From Lepidostoma basale (taxonomy: Eukaryota; Arthropoda; Insecta; Trichoptera; Lepidostomatidae), in contig JAHDVF020001048.1 of assembly GCA_022606425.2 (NCBI GenBank), forward strand, positions 310,001-374,000: a stretch of DNA of 64,000 nt, read 5' to 3'. Below, piece after piece: positions 20,721 through 32,000 of the stretch (position 1 is the first letter of the stretch; each line of letters starts with the position of its first letter). The notes under the pieces are model-generated. The model was not told where the DNA came from. It saw nothing but the letters and a program-made list of their open reading frames with translations, and ran no database searches. The position numbers were made by a program, and so were the translations under genes.

Positions 20721-20839
20721 AAATGAAAAGACTATTTATAGGGCAAAAAACTCATTAGTAATAGTTCAAATTAAGTATGAGAAATCTGTTGACAATTTTG
20801 GAAACAAATATAACAATGGTGGGAAAAAAACAGTGATTA

Positions 20840-21300
20840 GAAGGGACAATTATCTCTTCTTTTTCTTTCCCTTTGCCATTTACCATCATCTGGGGTCGGC
20901 CCTCCTCGTACGAAAACGCCAAACTTTTCTATTTTGACTCATTTCCACTGTCAGGCTCTCGCGTTGGAGCTCCTTTTCCATGTTGGCCCACCATGTTGCC
21001 ATTGGACGACCTCTTCTTCTTGGTTTTGTGGGAATGCTGAGGGCTTTTTGGACAATGTGTTCGCTGTCTCTTCGCATCACATGACCGTACCACCGGAGTC
21101 GAGATTCTCTTAATTTTTCCGTTATTGGGGCAACCTTAAAGCTACCCCTCACGTATTCGCTCCTTACGTGGTCCAGCCTTGTGACGCCTCCGGCCCACCT
21201 CAGCATTTTCATCTCGGCAGCGTGGACTCGACGTTCATTGACTTTTTTGTTGGTCCAGCACTCTGCTCCATATAGCATGGCGGGCCTCACTGCAGCCTAT
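20840..21300 (-). mobile_element. LINE-E, C-terminal ORF
   Basis: A 134-codon open frame: MRPAMLYGAECWTNKKVNER, EMKMLRWAGGVTRLDHVRSE, RLRWYGHVMRRD and RRRGRPMATWWANMEKEL, ending RTRRADPR. This is the RTE-like post-RT region. A second copy lies at 41400-41770. Confidence 0.8.
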
Positions 21301-21329
21301 GAGTTATTATAAATTAGGTGAAGAAAAAA

Positions 21330-21645
21330 CTAACTAACTAAACTAACTAACCATCACGCCATTTCTCCGGAGGGGTAGGCAGAGAGGATGGATCGCCACA
21401 ATGGCCTGTCCTGGCATACCTCTCGGGCTTCCTCTACATTCATACATCGTACCATGCACGCACGTCGATTATTCCGAATTCGAATGTGGCCGCCTTTTAG
21501 TAATTGATTAATTTGGTCATGCCATGTTTTCCTCGGTCGCCCTCGGCTTCTTTTCCCACTCACGCTGCTTGTGTACAATACAACTTTTTAACCATTCTAC
21601 TCTCATCTATTTGTTCCATATGTCCAAACCATCTCAGGGATCCTT
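21330..21645 (-). mobile_element. RTE-A LINE, 3' part
   Basis: A 74-codon open frame ends the ORF: YTSSVSGKRSRGRPRKTWHD, QINQLLKGGHIR, VEEAREVCQDRPLWRSILSA. Tail of TAAC repeats at 21330-21350. Confidence 0.85.
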
Positions 21646-22140
21646 AGGTGTAGAAACTACAAATAATATTATTATAAGCCAACACAATCAAAGTGGGAAA
21701 ACCAGTAGTTAGAAAATACAGTTAAACATAGAATAGATTCAAGTGCGATGAGTCATAATACATTAGGGACGATAAGCAATAGAAGGAAACAGATTAAATT
21801 GATGAAAGTCGTATATTTGTATTTGTGTATGTTATTTGGACACGTAGAATCGGTAAGAAGGCCAGGAGGCTGTTGAGATCAGTAAACCTGATATCACACT
21901 TATTATAAAGGGCCTGAAAGGGAACAGAATGTGTCAGATGAATCTGGATGTGCTAATCCCTGAAGCACCAGCCTCCGGGTCCATCGTAATTCTCTCACAG
22001 ACACGTCAACGCGTCCGCTCAATGGAAGTAGAGAGCCTTTTATATCCTAAGATACGATTCACTACGCGATAAGGCGTTATTGTAAGTCTATATAATACGT
22101 ATTAGCTATTAACATGCTTTTTGTTGTTAAATATTTATTT
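21646..22140. other. Unassigned intronic DNA
   Basis: No gene or repeat recognised. Confidence 0.4.
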
Positions 22141-22255
22141 ATGAATTAAGGAGAGCGAAATTCGAATCTACAAGACATGCGTACGTCCTATAGTGACATA
22201 CGGAATAGAAACGAGAGCTGACACCATCAGAAAGAAAAGTTTCGTAAGAACTGGA

Positions 22256-23291
22256 CAAAATGGACAAAGTACATAGACAACCTAACAAACAAGTTAGCAT
22301 CGCTATACTCCCTCTTCTACAAAATACAAAATTACGTTATGATGTACGAAGCGTATTTACAACACTTTGAATGTATACAAATACTTGTAGACGAATACTG
22401 AATTTTACCCATTGCGGGTTATCATTTTAAGGATTAATTATATCTCAATAGAGACGAAGATGCAAATTGGAAACAGAATATGGACTTATGACCTGTCATT
22501 GGTTGGGTTAAGCGCACCCTTTATGTAATACAACATTCCCCATTCCACCTTTCTTATGACCACAATGTCTGATAAATTTTTGGACATATATACGTACAAC
22601 TACCAAAAATTTGTCAGACATGGTGGTCATAAGAAAGGTGGAATGGGGAATGTTGTATTACATGAAGTGTGCGTTTAACCCAACTAATGACAGGTCATAA
22701 GTCTTGTAAACACCTCGATCACCATATTCTGTTTCCAATTTGCATCTTCGTCTCTATTGAGATACAATTAATACGAAGCGTATGTTAAAGCCGACTGACA
22801 TATTTATATGATTCCCTTCTGGGGGACAGGAAACCAAAAGGACATCTCCAGACTCCAAAGACAACAAAATAAAATAATAAAATTAGCATATAACATTAAC
22901 TACCTTACCCCAACCATACAAGTATACAGACAACCAAAAAATGGACATATCAGCCCTGACCAAATTTGAGACCTTGTAAATTGTACACAGAGTGACCATG
23001 GAAGAGACAACAGACAGCAGCTACAAACTAACTAAAAATTCAGACATACACAGACACTGGACCAGGAACTGTGACAGATATCACTTACCGAATGCACGAA
23101 CTAAGACAAGACAATCAAGGATATTGAATAATGGACTGAAACTTTTCAATGAACTACCAAAAGACGCAAGGAGTCTCACTACAATTCAATTTAAAATATA
23201 CCTGAAACATTACATAATTAATAGTAAGATCTAAAAATGTAGCCATATAACCCAATTGGGTTTTAAAAAAAAAAAATTAAAAAAAAAAAAA
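22256..23291 (+). mobile_element. LINE-X, C-terminal part, split by PAL
   Basis: Left part encodes WTKYIDNLTNKLASLYSLFY; the right part continues IPFWGTGNQKDISRLQRQQN, then an 80-codon frame with RILNNGLKLFNELPKDARSL, ending in a stop followed by an A-rich tail at 23264-23292. A non-LTR retrotransposon ORF2 end; clade not fixed. Confidence 0.7.
22357..22771. mobile_element. PAL palindromic element with 12-bp target-site duplication
   Basis: TACGAAGCGTAT occurs at 22345-22356 and 22772-22783. Inside, arms of about 165 bp (22425-22595 and 22605-22775) are reverse complements: 'gacctgtcattggttgggtt' on the left and its reverse on the right. No ORF. It may be a foldback element or an inverted Penelope-type terminal repeat. 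Confidence 0.8.
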
Positions 23292-23624
23292 ACAGAAATG
23301 AAGACTCTCCGATTCGTTGCGGGAACGACACTCCGAGACAGAGTATGAAATTCTGAAATAAGAAAGATCTGCAATGTGGAAGATGTCGTGCGATGGGGAA
23401 AACTGGGAAGATGCTACTGTAGAGATCATGTTCTGAAAGAGTGATAAATATAACCGCAAATAAAGTACCAACAGGAAATCGACCTGCAGGAAGACCACCT
23501 TAGATATGGCGAGACAGTTGGACATCTGCATCCCAGAAACAGGTTCCGAGAAATAACAGGACACAGTCCTAAATAAACCAGAAGAAGAAGAAGAATTCTT
23601 CTTCTATTATAAATTTGTTTACAT

Positions 23625-23722
23625 GATCTGACAGATATTATGTCAGGACAGAACGGTATGGCGGTCCACCCTTTCTGCCTACTCCTCCGGGGAAACGGTG
23701 TGATGGTTAATTCGTTGGTTTA
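23625..23722 (+). mobile_element. RTE-A LINE, 3' fragment
   Basis: Last ~30 codons (YVRTERYGGPPFLPT region) and 'ggggaaacggtgtgatggtt'. Confidence 0.65.
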
Positions 23723-24194
23723 AGATGAGATCAGAGTTTATTCTACGAATGTTAAACACACGTTCGTCTTTAAGATCTCACTTTGTTGCATATTTAAAGG
23801 TCGGTTTAAGACAAAAAGAAATGAATTTTAACATATAAGATTAGATATGGAGATATTAACGAGAAGTTTTGTTCACATTTGGTCTATAAAGGTCATTTTT
23901 TGTCCCAAGATTAAGAGTGGCTGTAAAAACAGATAAGCGAGTTAACCTACACGAAATAAGGGCGAATTTGTCCTTTTTAACACGTGGCATTCAGATGTTG
24001 AGAAATGGTCAGAATTTTACCAAGATTTGAATGGAAGCACATTTTGCTCTCCTTGTGCGTTTAATATCTTTGCTACAATAAGAAATATAACCAAAAGGCT
24101 AGCCATTGGGATTTTTTTAGTCTCTAGTCCATCTAGGATAATCTAATGATTATACAGAAATCCCTTGATGCAATTTCATTTTAAATACGAGTAA
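23723..24194. other. Unassigned intronic DNA
   Basis: Nothing recognised. Confidence 0.4.
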
Positions 24195-24325
24195 TAACAT
24201 TAATTTATCTGGGAAGCATGTTTACAAGAGTTGGAAAAATGAAGAAAGATTTAGAAACAAGTGTAGGAGCTCGAAACAAAATAAATGGTGCACTCAAAGT
24301 CATTACCGCAAATAGAAATATATCG
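24195..24325 (+). mobile_element. RTE-A LINE, internal fragment
   Basis: Encodes FIYLGSMFTRVGKMKKDLET and KINGALKVITANRNI, the block just after the RT; cut at both ends. Confidence 0.7.
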
Positions 24326-24815
24326 TTTTGTTTTTGAATGTATACAAATACTTGTAGACAAATACTGGATTTTACCCATTGCGGGTTAATCTTTTTAAAG
24401 GATTAATTGTATCTCAATAGAGACTAACTAACTAACTAACTAACCATCACGCCGTCTCCCCGAAAGGGTAGGCAGAAAGAATGGACTGCCACACTTTAAT
24501 CGATGCGACACTCCATCCTTCTCTTTTCGCCATCGCGAGAGACGCGGTGTGATGGGTTGCGAACCTCATCGCCACCAAAAGGCATCCCCCGCGCACACTT
24601 GGATCGTTCAACGTCTACATAATAAATCTAAAACAAATTACTTGTCAATAGAGACGAAGATGTATATTTTTTTTTGGAAACAAAAAAAATGAAATACATT
24701 GTTCTGTTTAAAAAAAAAACAATTTACATCTTCGTCTCTATTGAGATACAATTAATCCTTAAAAATGATAAACCCGCAATGGGTAAAATCCAGTAATTGT
24801 ATACATTAAAAAACA
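24326..24815. repeat. PAL-family element split by RTE-S
   Basis: Left arm 'gtatacaaatacttgtagac' to 'tcaatagagac', right arm the reverse to 'gtatacattaaaaaac'. The RTE-S insertion at 24425-24644 divides it. Confidence 0.7.
24425..24644 (-). mobile_element. RTE-S with 11-bp target-site duplication
   Basis: TCAATAGAGAC is present at 24414-24424 and 24645-24655. The insert starts with five TAAC units, contains the constant junction, and ends in 'acgtctacataataaatc'. It is 5'-truncated relative to 37395-37849. Confidence 0.85.
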
Positions 24816-24829
24816 AATTGTATAAAAAC

Positions 24830-25210
24830 TGGTCCAAGTTAAAAGCATAAAAAATGGAGATTGGATCTCCAGCCCTTGTCTAGCAGTATGATACTTGCGT
24901 AAACCTTTCACATTGCATTAATAAAGATTTTCTGCTTAATGCTTACATATAATCGTAATAGATGGCGCTAGTGTAGATTAACCTAAAATATGTGAAGTGT
25001 TTCTTAACGTAGAAGCATATATACATCTTTCAAAAATTTGTCAAACGTGGTGGTCGTAAGAAGGGTGGAATGGGGAATGTTGTTAACACAAAGCGATCGC
25101 TTAACCCAACCAATGACAGGTCATAAATCCTGTAAACGCCTCGATTACCATATTCTGTTTAAAAAAAAACAATTTACATCTTCGTCTCTATTGAGATACA
25201 ATTGATCCTA
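24830..25210 (-). repeat. PAL-family repeat, single arm
   Basis: Reverse orientation of the 7735-8075 copy, including 'gctagtgtagatta', 'gacctgtcattgg' in reverse and 'ctattgagatacaatt'. Confidence 0.65.
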
Positions 25211-25260
25211 AGAAATATATCGACTGGAGCAAAGATGACAGTGCACAATAGAGTTCTCCA
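25205..25260 (+). mobile_element. RTE-A LINE, short internal fragment
   Basis: Matches the NRNISTEAKMAVHNGVL codons for about 55 bp. Confidence 0.55.
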
Positions 25261-25345
25261 CAAAAGAGCCACGGATAGCTACCATACTAATCTCACTTAA
25301 AGATATCTAAGAATTTTTTTCACATGTCTAGAGATGGGACTTTGT
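25261..25345 (-). mobile_element. LINE-J, short fragment
   Basis: 'gccacggatagctaccatac' matches the reverse GSYPWLYP codons. Confidence 0.5.
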
Positions 25346-25588
25346 GGCCGCAGACTCTCTGAAGGGGAATTCATCATCGCGAGATGGATAGCTCCCGATG
25401 CTGTTCTTATTATCCCGGACATTAGTCAGCTGCTCCCTGGACCGACGGATGAGTAATCACCGCTAACGCAACGCAAAGTGAGCTTACTCGAGAATGTGAG
25501 GATTTTGGCGCGCGAATTTCAGTGGCATGACATTACATTTAAATATATCGAAGTGCACTTTGCATTTTCAAAATAATGGAATAAAAAA
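25346..25588. other. Unassigned intronic DNA
   Basis: Nothing recognised. Confidence 0.35.
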
Positions 25589-25589
25589 A

Positions 25590-25845
25590 ATCTAACTAAC
25601 TAATCAACACGCCGTCTCGGACTGTCTCACTTTTCTTTCCTGACATATTTCTCTCGATTCCTCAACATTCATACATCTTGTCATGCACGCACGTCGATTT
25701 CTCCTTACGTGGCTGACATTCAATATCTGATTTATTTTATCGTGCCACGTTTTGCTCGGTCTTCCTCTATTTCTAGTTCCATTTACATCGATGACATATA
25801 CTTTTTAACGTTCTTTCTTCATTCATTTTTTCTATGCGAGTGACA
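25590..25845 (-). mobile_element. RTE-A LINE, 3' part
   Basis: Reverse copy with a deletion in the pre-tail; contains 'gtgccacgttttgctcggtc' (reverse RGRPRKTWH codons). Confidence 0.7.
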
Positions 25846-25925
25846 GTGTAACAATCACACCTGGACCTTCGGTGAAGCATCATAGCTCTTGCCACTCTAC
25901 CAAGAAGGTAGTTGAATGTTACTTT
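25846..25925 (-). mobile_element. SINE-T fragment
   Basis: 'gacagtgtaacaatcacac' and 'gccactctaccaagaaggt' match the family head in reverse. Confidence 0.6.
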
Positions 25926-25964
25926 ATAAATTTTTATTTTTATTTTTAATTTTCACTGCCTATT

Positions 25965-26463
25965 CAAAAAAGCTAAGATGGCAGTGCATAATGGTGTTCT
26001 TGTGCCGACCCTTATTTATGGAAGTGAAGCATGGAACTGGCAATAAAAGGATGAAAGTAGAATAAATGTAGTAGAAATGAGATCTCTAAGACGAATGTGT
26101 GGTAAATCTGTATATAATAAAATGTGAAATGCAAGTATAAGAAGTGAATGCGGTGCGAATGATAGTGTTATGAACAAAATAATGAAAGGGTCGTTAAGAT
26201 GGTTAGGACACATGGAAAGTATGAGTGAATGAGAGTAAACGACGTGAACGGAGCTAGAAATAGAGGAAGGCCGAGGAAAACTAGGCACGATCAAATCAAT
26301 CAAATAAATGCCGGTCACGTAAGGAGTCTAAGAAATCGACTTGCGTGCAAGACACGGTGTATGAATGTAGAGGAAACGAGAGATGTATGTCAGGAAAGAA
26401 CAGTGTGGCGGTCTATTCTTTCTGCCTATCCCTCCGGGGAGACAGCGTGATGGTTAGTTAGTT
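25965..26463 (+). mobile_element. RTE-A LINE, 500-bp 3' part
   Basis: From VPTLIYGSEAWNWQ to the C-terminus (CMNVEETRDVCQERTVWRSI) with stops; GTTA tail at 26450-26466. Confidence 0.8.
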
Positions 26464-26466
26464 AGT

Positions 26467-26857
26467 TCATTTTCACTTAGCGCCTTTTGTATATTAATTA
26501 CCAGCCTTTAATTGGTAATGAGGTCGGTATAATAGAGCCAATGTAAGATATTTCAATTATAAATTTCACGCGCTATCACTGGCTACACGATATACTGCAG
26601 CGCATACGCGGTTCTGAGTGATTAGCAGTTGATACAGGCGGTGGCACGAGGACCAGGGCGGGGAAGGGATGCTGCGTGAAGAAGGATAGTGTTTGAAATG
26701 TGCTGACTTCTAGCGAGATTAATGCCAGGTCCTCGATCAACTGACGCCACAGAATCAGACTGGGATAAGGAGATGAAATCTCTCAGACGAGCAAAATAAC
26801 CAAACATTGAGACGGATCGGTACAGGTACAGAGAGGTACAGAGTTAACGCAAACTGA
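26467..26857. other. Unassigned intronic DNA
   Basis: No family repeat or gene recognised. Confidence 0.4.
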
Positions 26858-26930
26858 ACAAGAAATAGACAGAGACCGAGGAAAACGTGGCACAATCAAA
26901 TCAATCAAATATTTAAATGGAGATTGCATA
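26858..26930 (+). mobile_element. RTE-A LINE, short fragment
   Basis: RNRQRPRKTWHNQINQIFK codons only. Confidence 0.6.
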
Positions 26931-26944
26931 ATGTATTCTAAAAC

Positions 26945-27440
26945 TAACTCACGCCGTTTCTCTATTGTTCTATCCTGACATAGCTCTCACGCCTCATCTA
27001 CATTCACACATCGTGACATGCACGCTCGTCGATTGTTTCTACTTCGAACATAGCCGCCTTTCACTAATTGATTAAATTGGGTTTTGCCATGTCTTCCTTG
27101 GCCTTCTACAACTTCTTTTTTCATTCACACTACTTGAAAATATATTTTTAACCATTCTTCTCACATCCATTCATTCCATATGTCCAAACCATCCTAGTGA
27201 CCCTTTCTTAATTTTAATTATCACGCATTCATCCGCCTTACATTCCTTCCTTACTTCATCATTAGATGTTCTATCATACATTGTTTTTCTGCACATTCTT
27301 CTTAGTGACCTCATTTCTACAGGATTTATCCTACGTTCATCCTTCTTCTGCCAAATCCAAGTTTCACTTACATACATAAGGGTCGGGACTAGAACTCCAT
27401 TTTGCACTGCCATCTTTGCTTCAGTCGATATATTTCTATA
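26945..27440 (-). mobile_element. RTE-A LINE, 3' part
   Basis: Reverse copy; an 80-codon frame at 27171-27413 reads VQNGVLVPTLMYVSETWIWQ and RRMCRKTMYDRTSNDEVRKE. Confidence 0.75.
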
Positions 27441-27477
27441 GTCATAGTATTCATATAGTCATTTCTAGAGTCTCTAT

Positions 27478-27690
27478 AGTCAGAGCCAATAAAGCATGTT
27501 TCTATGATCGTGCTTTCAGCGTTGCGGGTCCGTTGGCGTGGAATAGCCTCCATGTTAGTATCAAGTATGAGGATAGTGACGTTAAATTTAAGAAACATCT
27601 GAAGACTGCACTGTTCGGTCAGTCATTTCTTAGTGCGCCCTTGGAGTAATTGATTTTACAAAACGGTAAAATACAAAAATATTTGTAAAG
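27478..27690 (+). mobile_element. CR1/L2-like LINE, 3' end
   Basis: Encodes NKACFYDRAFSVAGPLAWNS, LHVSIKYEDSDVKFKKHLKT and ALFGQSFLSAPLE, identical in frame to the ends at 3142 and 15840. Confidence 0.75.
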
Positions 27691-27699
27691 TGTAAAGTG

Positions 27700-28192
27700 T
27701 TGACAGGTGTAAAAATACATTTTTCTTTTTTCCAATGAAAATTAGAATAAATTCTTCGATACTCTTTTAAAGTTTAGCTGGTGTTAAATTGTTTTAAGTG
27801 CCTTATTACAGTTAATTAAAAAAACAGTGGATAACGTGGAATAAAAAATTCAATATACACAAATGTCCGGATCGTCCAGCTGACGACAAGTGCTCCATCT
27901 AAAAGAACATTATGTGCTAAATTATTTTAATTTGTTATTTTATTTTATATCATTGTATTTTCTATAATTTGTTTTAGATTTATTTTGTAGACGTTGGACG
28001 ATCAAAGTGTGCGCGGGAGATGCCTATTGGTGGCGATGAGGTTCGCAACCATCACACCGCGTCTCTCGCGGGGGCGAAAAGAGAAGGATGGAGTGCCGCA
28101 TCGATTAAAGTGTGAAGTGTGGCAGTCCATTCTTTCTGCCTACACTCTCGGGGAGACGGCGTGATGGTTAGTTAGTTAGTAAGTTAGTAAAA
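27700..28192 (+). mobile_element. RTE-S, near full-length
   Basis: Leader, 5' ORF start region ('tggtggcgatgaggttcgca'), junction GCATCGATTAAAGTGTG and RTE-A 3' end; GTTA tail at 28166-28190. Confidence 0.8.
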
Positions 28193-28460
28193 TACAAATC
28201 ATAATAATAATAATAATAATTTCTAATTGCGGTTATGACTTTGAGTGCACCATTCATTTTGTTTCCAGCTCCAACCCTTCTTCCGATATTTTTCTCCATT
28301 CTTCCATCTCTTGTAAACATGCTTCCCAGATACGTAAATTCGATAACTTGCTCCAATTTCTCGCCCATTGCACTTATATCACAAATCGTCATACATTATT
28401 CTTTCTCGAAAACCATCACTTTAGATTTAGACACATTCATCACCAGCTCACATCTATTTG
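28193..28460 (-). mobile_element. RTE-A LINE, internal fragment
   Basis: Minus strand encodes MTICDISAMGEKLEQVIEFT and YLGSMFTRDGRMEKNIGRRV; preceded by ATA repeats. Confidence 0.75.
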
Positions 28461-28461
28461 A

Positions 28462-28752
28462 GTGACCATGGAAAAGACAACAGACAGCAGCTACAAATTA
28501 ACTAAAAATTCAGACGTACACAGACACTGGACCAGGAACTGTGACAGATATCACTTACTGATTGCACGAACAGGACAATCAAGGATATTGAACAATGGAC
28601 TGAAACTTTACAATGAACTACCAAAAGACACAAGGAATCTCACTACAACTCGATATAAAAAATATCTGAAACAATACATAATTAATAGTAAGATCTAAAA
28701 ATGTTACCATATAACCCAATTGGGTTTTAAAAAGAATCAATTAAAAAAAAAA
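28462..28752 (+). mobile_element. LINE-X, 3' end
   Basis: A 78-codon frame with HRHWTRNCDRYHLLIARTGQ and RILNNGLKLYNELPKDTRNL, then stop and A-rich tail at 28731-28752. Confidence 0.75.
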
Positions 28753-28848
28753 ATACCAGGAACGCATGAGAGATGGTTCTACTTTAGGAGAACAAGATAC
28801 TATCTAAAGTCGAGAGTGTTTGTCTTCTGAACGTTCTTTCACTATACA
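28753..28848 (-). mobile_element. LINE-J, short 3' fragment
   Basis: 'accaggaacgcatgagagat' start of the reverse 3' UTR/ORF end, as at 19541. Confidence 0.6.
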
Positions 28849-28900
28849 TTCATTCTGTCTACTCCTTCGGAGAGACGGCGTGATGGTTAGTTAGTTAGTT
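28849..28900 (+). mobile_element. RTE-A tail fragment
   Basis: Last ~15 codons and GTTA tail. Confidence 0.6.
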
Positions 28901-29118
28901 AATTTTTCGACTGATCCGCTCCTGTCGCGTGAGATGATCCCGACGCACAATAATTGTTGGAGATAGATCTCAACTGTCGTCCGCTGCCGGAGATGAATTG
29001 CGCGCATACCACACTCCTGACTCCTGACGGGTCCATCCATCCTCATAACTTAAAGAGATCCACTGGCATAACATTACTAATATACAGAACGCTTGGCTCC
29101 TGATCCAGACGACATGGG
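28901..29118. other. Unassigned intronic DNA
   Basis: Nothing recognised. Confidence 0.35.
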
Positions 29119-29580
29119 CCTGTAACTAACTAACTAACTTAACATCACGCCGTCTCCCCGTAGGGGTAGGCAGAAAGAATGGACTGCCACACTTTTCTTG
29201 CCTGGCATATTTCTCTCGCTTCCTCAACATTCATACATCGTGTCATGCACGCGCGTCGATTTCTCTGACTCCTCACATGGCCGACATTCACTATTTGATT
29301 TATTTGATCGTGCCACGTTTTCCTCGGTCTTCCTCTATTTCTGGTTCCATTTACATCATTAACATATAATTTTTTTACCATTCTTTCTTCATTCATTCTT
29401 TCCATATGTCCAAACCATCTTAATGATCCTTTCATTATTTTGTTCATGACACCATCATTCGCACCGCATTCGCTTCTTATATTTTAATTCGACACTATCA
29501 TACACAGAGTATCCACACATTCGTCTAAGAGATCTCATTTCTACTGCATTTATTCTACTTTCATCCTTCTTTTGCCAGTT
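29119..29580 (-). mobile_element. RTE-A LINE, 3' part
   Basis: A 100-codon open frame to the ORF end: SLRWFGHMERMNEERMVKKL, NRGRPRKTWHDQINQIV, CQARKVWQSILSAYPYGETA. TAAC tail at 29119-29140. Confidence 0.85.
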
Positions 29581-29745
29581 CCGTGATCAAGTCAATAAAA
29601 TATTGGATTTTGCCAAGTGAGTAGTCGGATAAGTCGACGACGTGCATAGCACGTTGTATGAAAGGAAGGAAAGAATAGTATGACAGTCCATTCTTTCTGC
29701 CTACCCCTCCGGAAAAACGGCGTGATAGTTAGTTGTTGGTTAGTT
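29581..29745 (+). mobile_element. RTE-A LINE, 3' fragment
   Basis: DQVNKILDFAK then the degenerate C-terminus; lies head-to-head with the preceding copy. Confidence 0.65.
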
Positions 29746-30005
29746 TACATCTGCCTATTCCTACGGGATAAAGTGTGTAATGGTTAGTTCGTGTTAAAAA
29801 GTAGTTCACGAAAATAAACGAAAGGAATTTTTCATTCACAGAGAATTATTTTTTGCTGTCACTCCATCTCTCCAGCATCCTACGGAGATGTTAATGAGGG
29901 CCTCTGGCGACACTAATTGACACCCTTAACCCGACACCCTCTCCGCGGCAGGGGTTGTCAATTTTCGTCTGTCTTCATTCCTTCTTTCCACGAGTCCAAA
30001 CCATC
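29746..30005. other. Unassigned intronic DNA
   Basis: Nothing recognised. Confidence 0.35.
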
Positions 30006-30676
30006 TTTACGACACTTCTATTAAACTAACCAACAAACTAACCATCACGCCATTTTCCCGGAGGGGTAGGCAGAGAGGATGGATCGCCACAATGCTCTGT
30101 CCTGGCATACCTCTCGGGATTCCTCTACATTCATACATCGTACCATGCACGCACGTCGATTATTCCGACTTTGAAGTTAGCCGCCTTTTAGTAATAGATT
30201 AATTTGGTCATGCCATGTTTTTTTTCTCGGTCGTCCTCGGCTTCTTTTTCCACTCACGCTGCTTGTGTACAACTTTTTAACCATTCTTCTCTCATCCACT
30301 CGTTCCATATGTCCAAACCATCTCAAGGATCCTTTTTTAATTTTATCCACGATGCGGTCATCTGTCTTACATTTCTCTCTTATTTAATCATACAACGTTT
30401 TCTCGCACATTCTTCTTAGTGATCTCATTTCTACAGCGCTATCCTGCTTTCATCCTTCTTTTGCCAGCTCCAAGCTTCACTTCCATACATGAGGGTTGGC
30501 ACTAGAACTCCGTTGTGTACTGCCATTTTTGCTTCTGTGGATATATTTCTTTTTATCGCTTCTATTATTTTGTTCATTATACTTACATTAGCACAGCAGT
30601 TACTTCTTATAATATATTTGCATTTAAACTCCATCATATACAGATTTATCACATATTTGTCTAAGATATCTTATTT
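30006..30676 (-). mobile_element. RTE-A LINE copies, partly merged
   Basis: Reverse copy from its C-terminal end at 30030 to the STEAKMAVHNGVLVPTLMYGS codons at about 30545, then a second reverse piece (30546-30676) from the INKI..RSLRRMC region. Stops and deletions throughout. Confidence 0.7.
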
Positions 30677-31160
30677 CTAACTAACTAACTAACTAACCAT
30701 CACGCCGTCTCCCCGGAGGAATAGGCAGAAAGAATGGAACGCCACACTTATCTGTTCTGACATACTTCTCTCGATTCCTGTACATTCATACATCTTGTAC
30801 ATCATGAATGCACATCGATTTCTCCGACTCCTCACGTGACCGATATTTAATATTTGATTGATTTGATCATGCCACGTTTTCCTCGGTCTTCCTCTATTTC
30901 TAGTTCCGTTCACGTCGTTTACATATACCTTCTTCACCATTCCGTCTTTACTCATTCTTTCCATGGGTCCAAACCATCTTAACGACCCTTTCATTATTTT
31001 GTTTATAACACTTTCATTCGCTCCGCATTTACTTCTTACAGTTGCATTTGACACTCTATCATATACAGATTTAATACACATTCGTCTTACAGATCTCATG
31101 TATACTGCATTTATTATACTTTCGTCCTTCTTTTGCCAGTTCTATATTTCGTTTCCATAC
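30677..31160 (-). mobile_element. RTE-A LINE, 3' part
   Basis: A 136-codon open frame: MRSVRRMCIKSVYDRVSNAT, SLRWFGPMERMSKDGMVKKV, NRGRPRKTWHDQINQIL, ending after a frame change. TAAC tail at 30677-30695. Confidence 0.8.
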
Positions 31161-32000
31161 CAGCACCTCTGTCAGTCAGCTGTTTGTTATATGCAGACGA
31201 TGCTGTGTTAATCGCTGACAGTAGAGAAAATTTGCAGGTCTTGTGTCAAGGATGTATGAGGCATGCAAAAAGAGTGACTTGATGATGAATGTGTCTAAAT
31301 CTTAAGTGATGGTTTTCGAAAAAGAAGAATTTATGACGATTTGTGATATAAGTGCGATGGGCGAAAAATTGGAGCAAGTTACCGAATTTACTTATCTGGG
31401 AAGCATGTTTACAAGAGACGGAAAAATGGAGAGAGACATCGAAAAAAGGGTTGGTGCAGGGTATAAAAATGGCGCACTCAAAGTCATTCTTGCAAATAGA
31501 AATATATCCACAGAAGCAAAGATGGCAGTACACAATGGAGTTCTAGTGCCAACCCTCATGTATGGAAGTTAAGCTTGGAGCTGGCAAAAGAAGGATGAAA
31601 GCAGGATGAATGCCGTAGAAATGAGATCACTAAGAAGAATGTGCGGGAAAACGTATGATAGAATACCGAACGATGAAATAAGAAAGAAATGTAAGGCAGA
31701 TGACTGCATTATGGATAAAATTAAATAAGGATCCCTGAGATGGTTTGGACATATGGAACACACAAGCAGCGTGAGTGGGAAAAGAAGCCGAGGACGACCG
31801 AGGAAAACATGGCATGACCAAATGAATCAATTACTAAAAGGCGGTCACATTCGAAGTCGGAATAATCGACGTGCGTGCATGGTACGATGTATGAATGTAG
31901 AGGAAACCCGAGAGGTATGCCAGGACAGAGCATTGTGGCGATCCATCCTCCCTGCCTATCCCTCTGGGGACATGGTGTAATGGTTGGTTAGTTAGTTTAT
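31161..32000 (+). mobile_element. RTE-A LINE, 840 bp including the RT YADD box
   Basis: 31181 onward encodes CLLYADDAVLIADSRENLQV: the catalytic YADD of the reverse transcriptase is intact at 31190-31201. It continues to the ORF end through two stops (31310, 31570) and a frameshift near 31650-31760, with VSGKRSRGRPRKTWHDQMNQ. Ends in 'ggtgtaatggttggttagtt'. The most informative RTE-A copy here. Confidence 0.85.

Larger units (their letters stand above)
22145..23605 (+). mobile_element. LINE-K, split by LINE-X
   Basis: Left part 22145-22255 encodes IYKTCVRPIVTYGIETRADT. The right part 23292-23605 resumes with TEMKTLRFVAGTTLRDRV and ends in GAAGAAG at 23580-23595. The uninterrupted copy at 3770-4255 shows that RT-SEMKVLRS is contiguous, so 22256-23291 is an insertion. 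Confidence 0.75.

Noticed and set aside
20285..21645. A tandem gene family with RGRPRKTWHD motifs
   Set aside because: All members carry stops, truncations and GTTA tails; they are LINE fragments, not host genes.
31569..31763. Recurrent ORFs reading CPNHLNDPFIILFITLSF
   Set aside because: Antisense readings of the RTE-A SLRWFGHMER region; they look membrane-like only because of the reverse frame.
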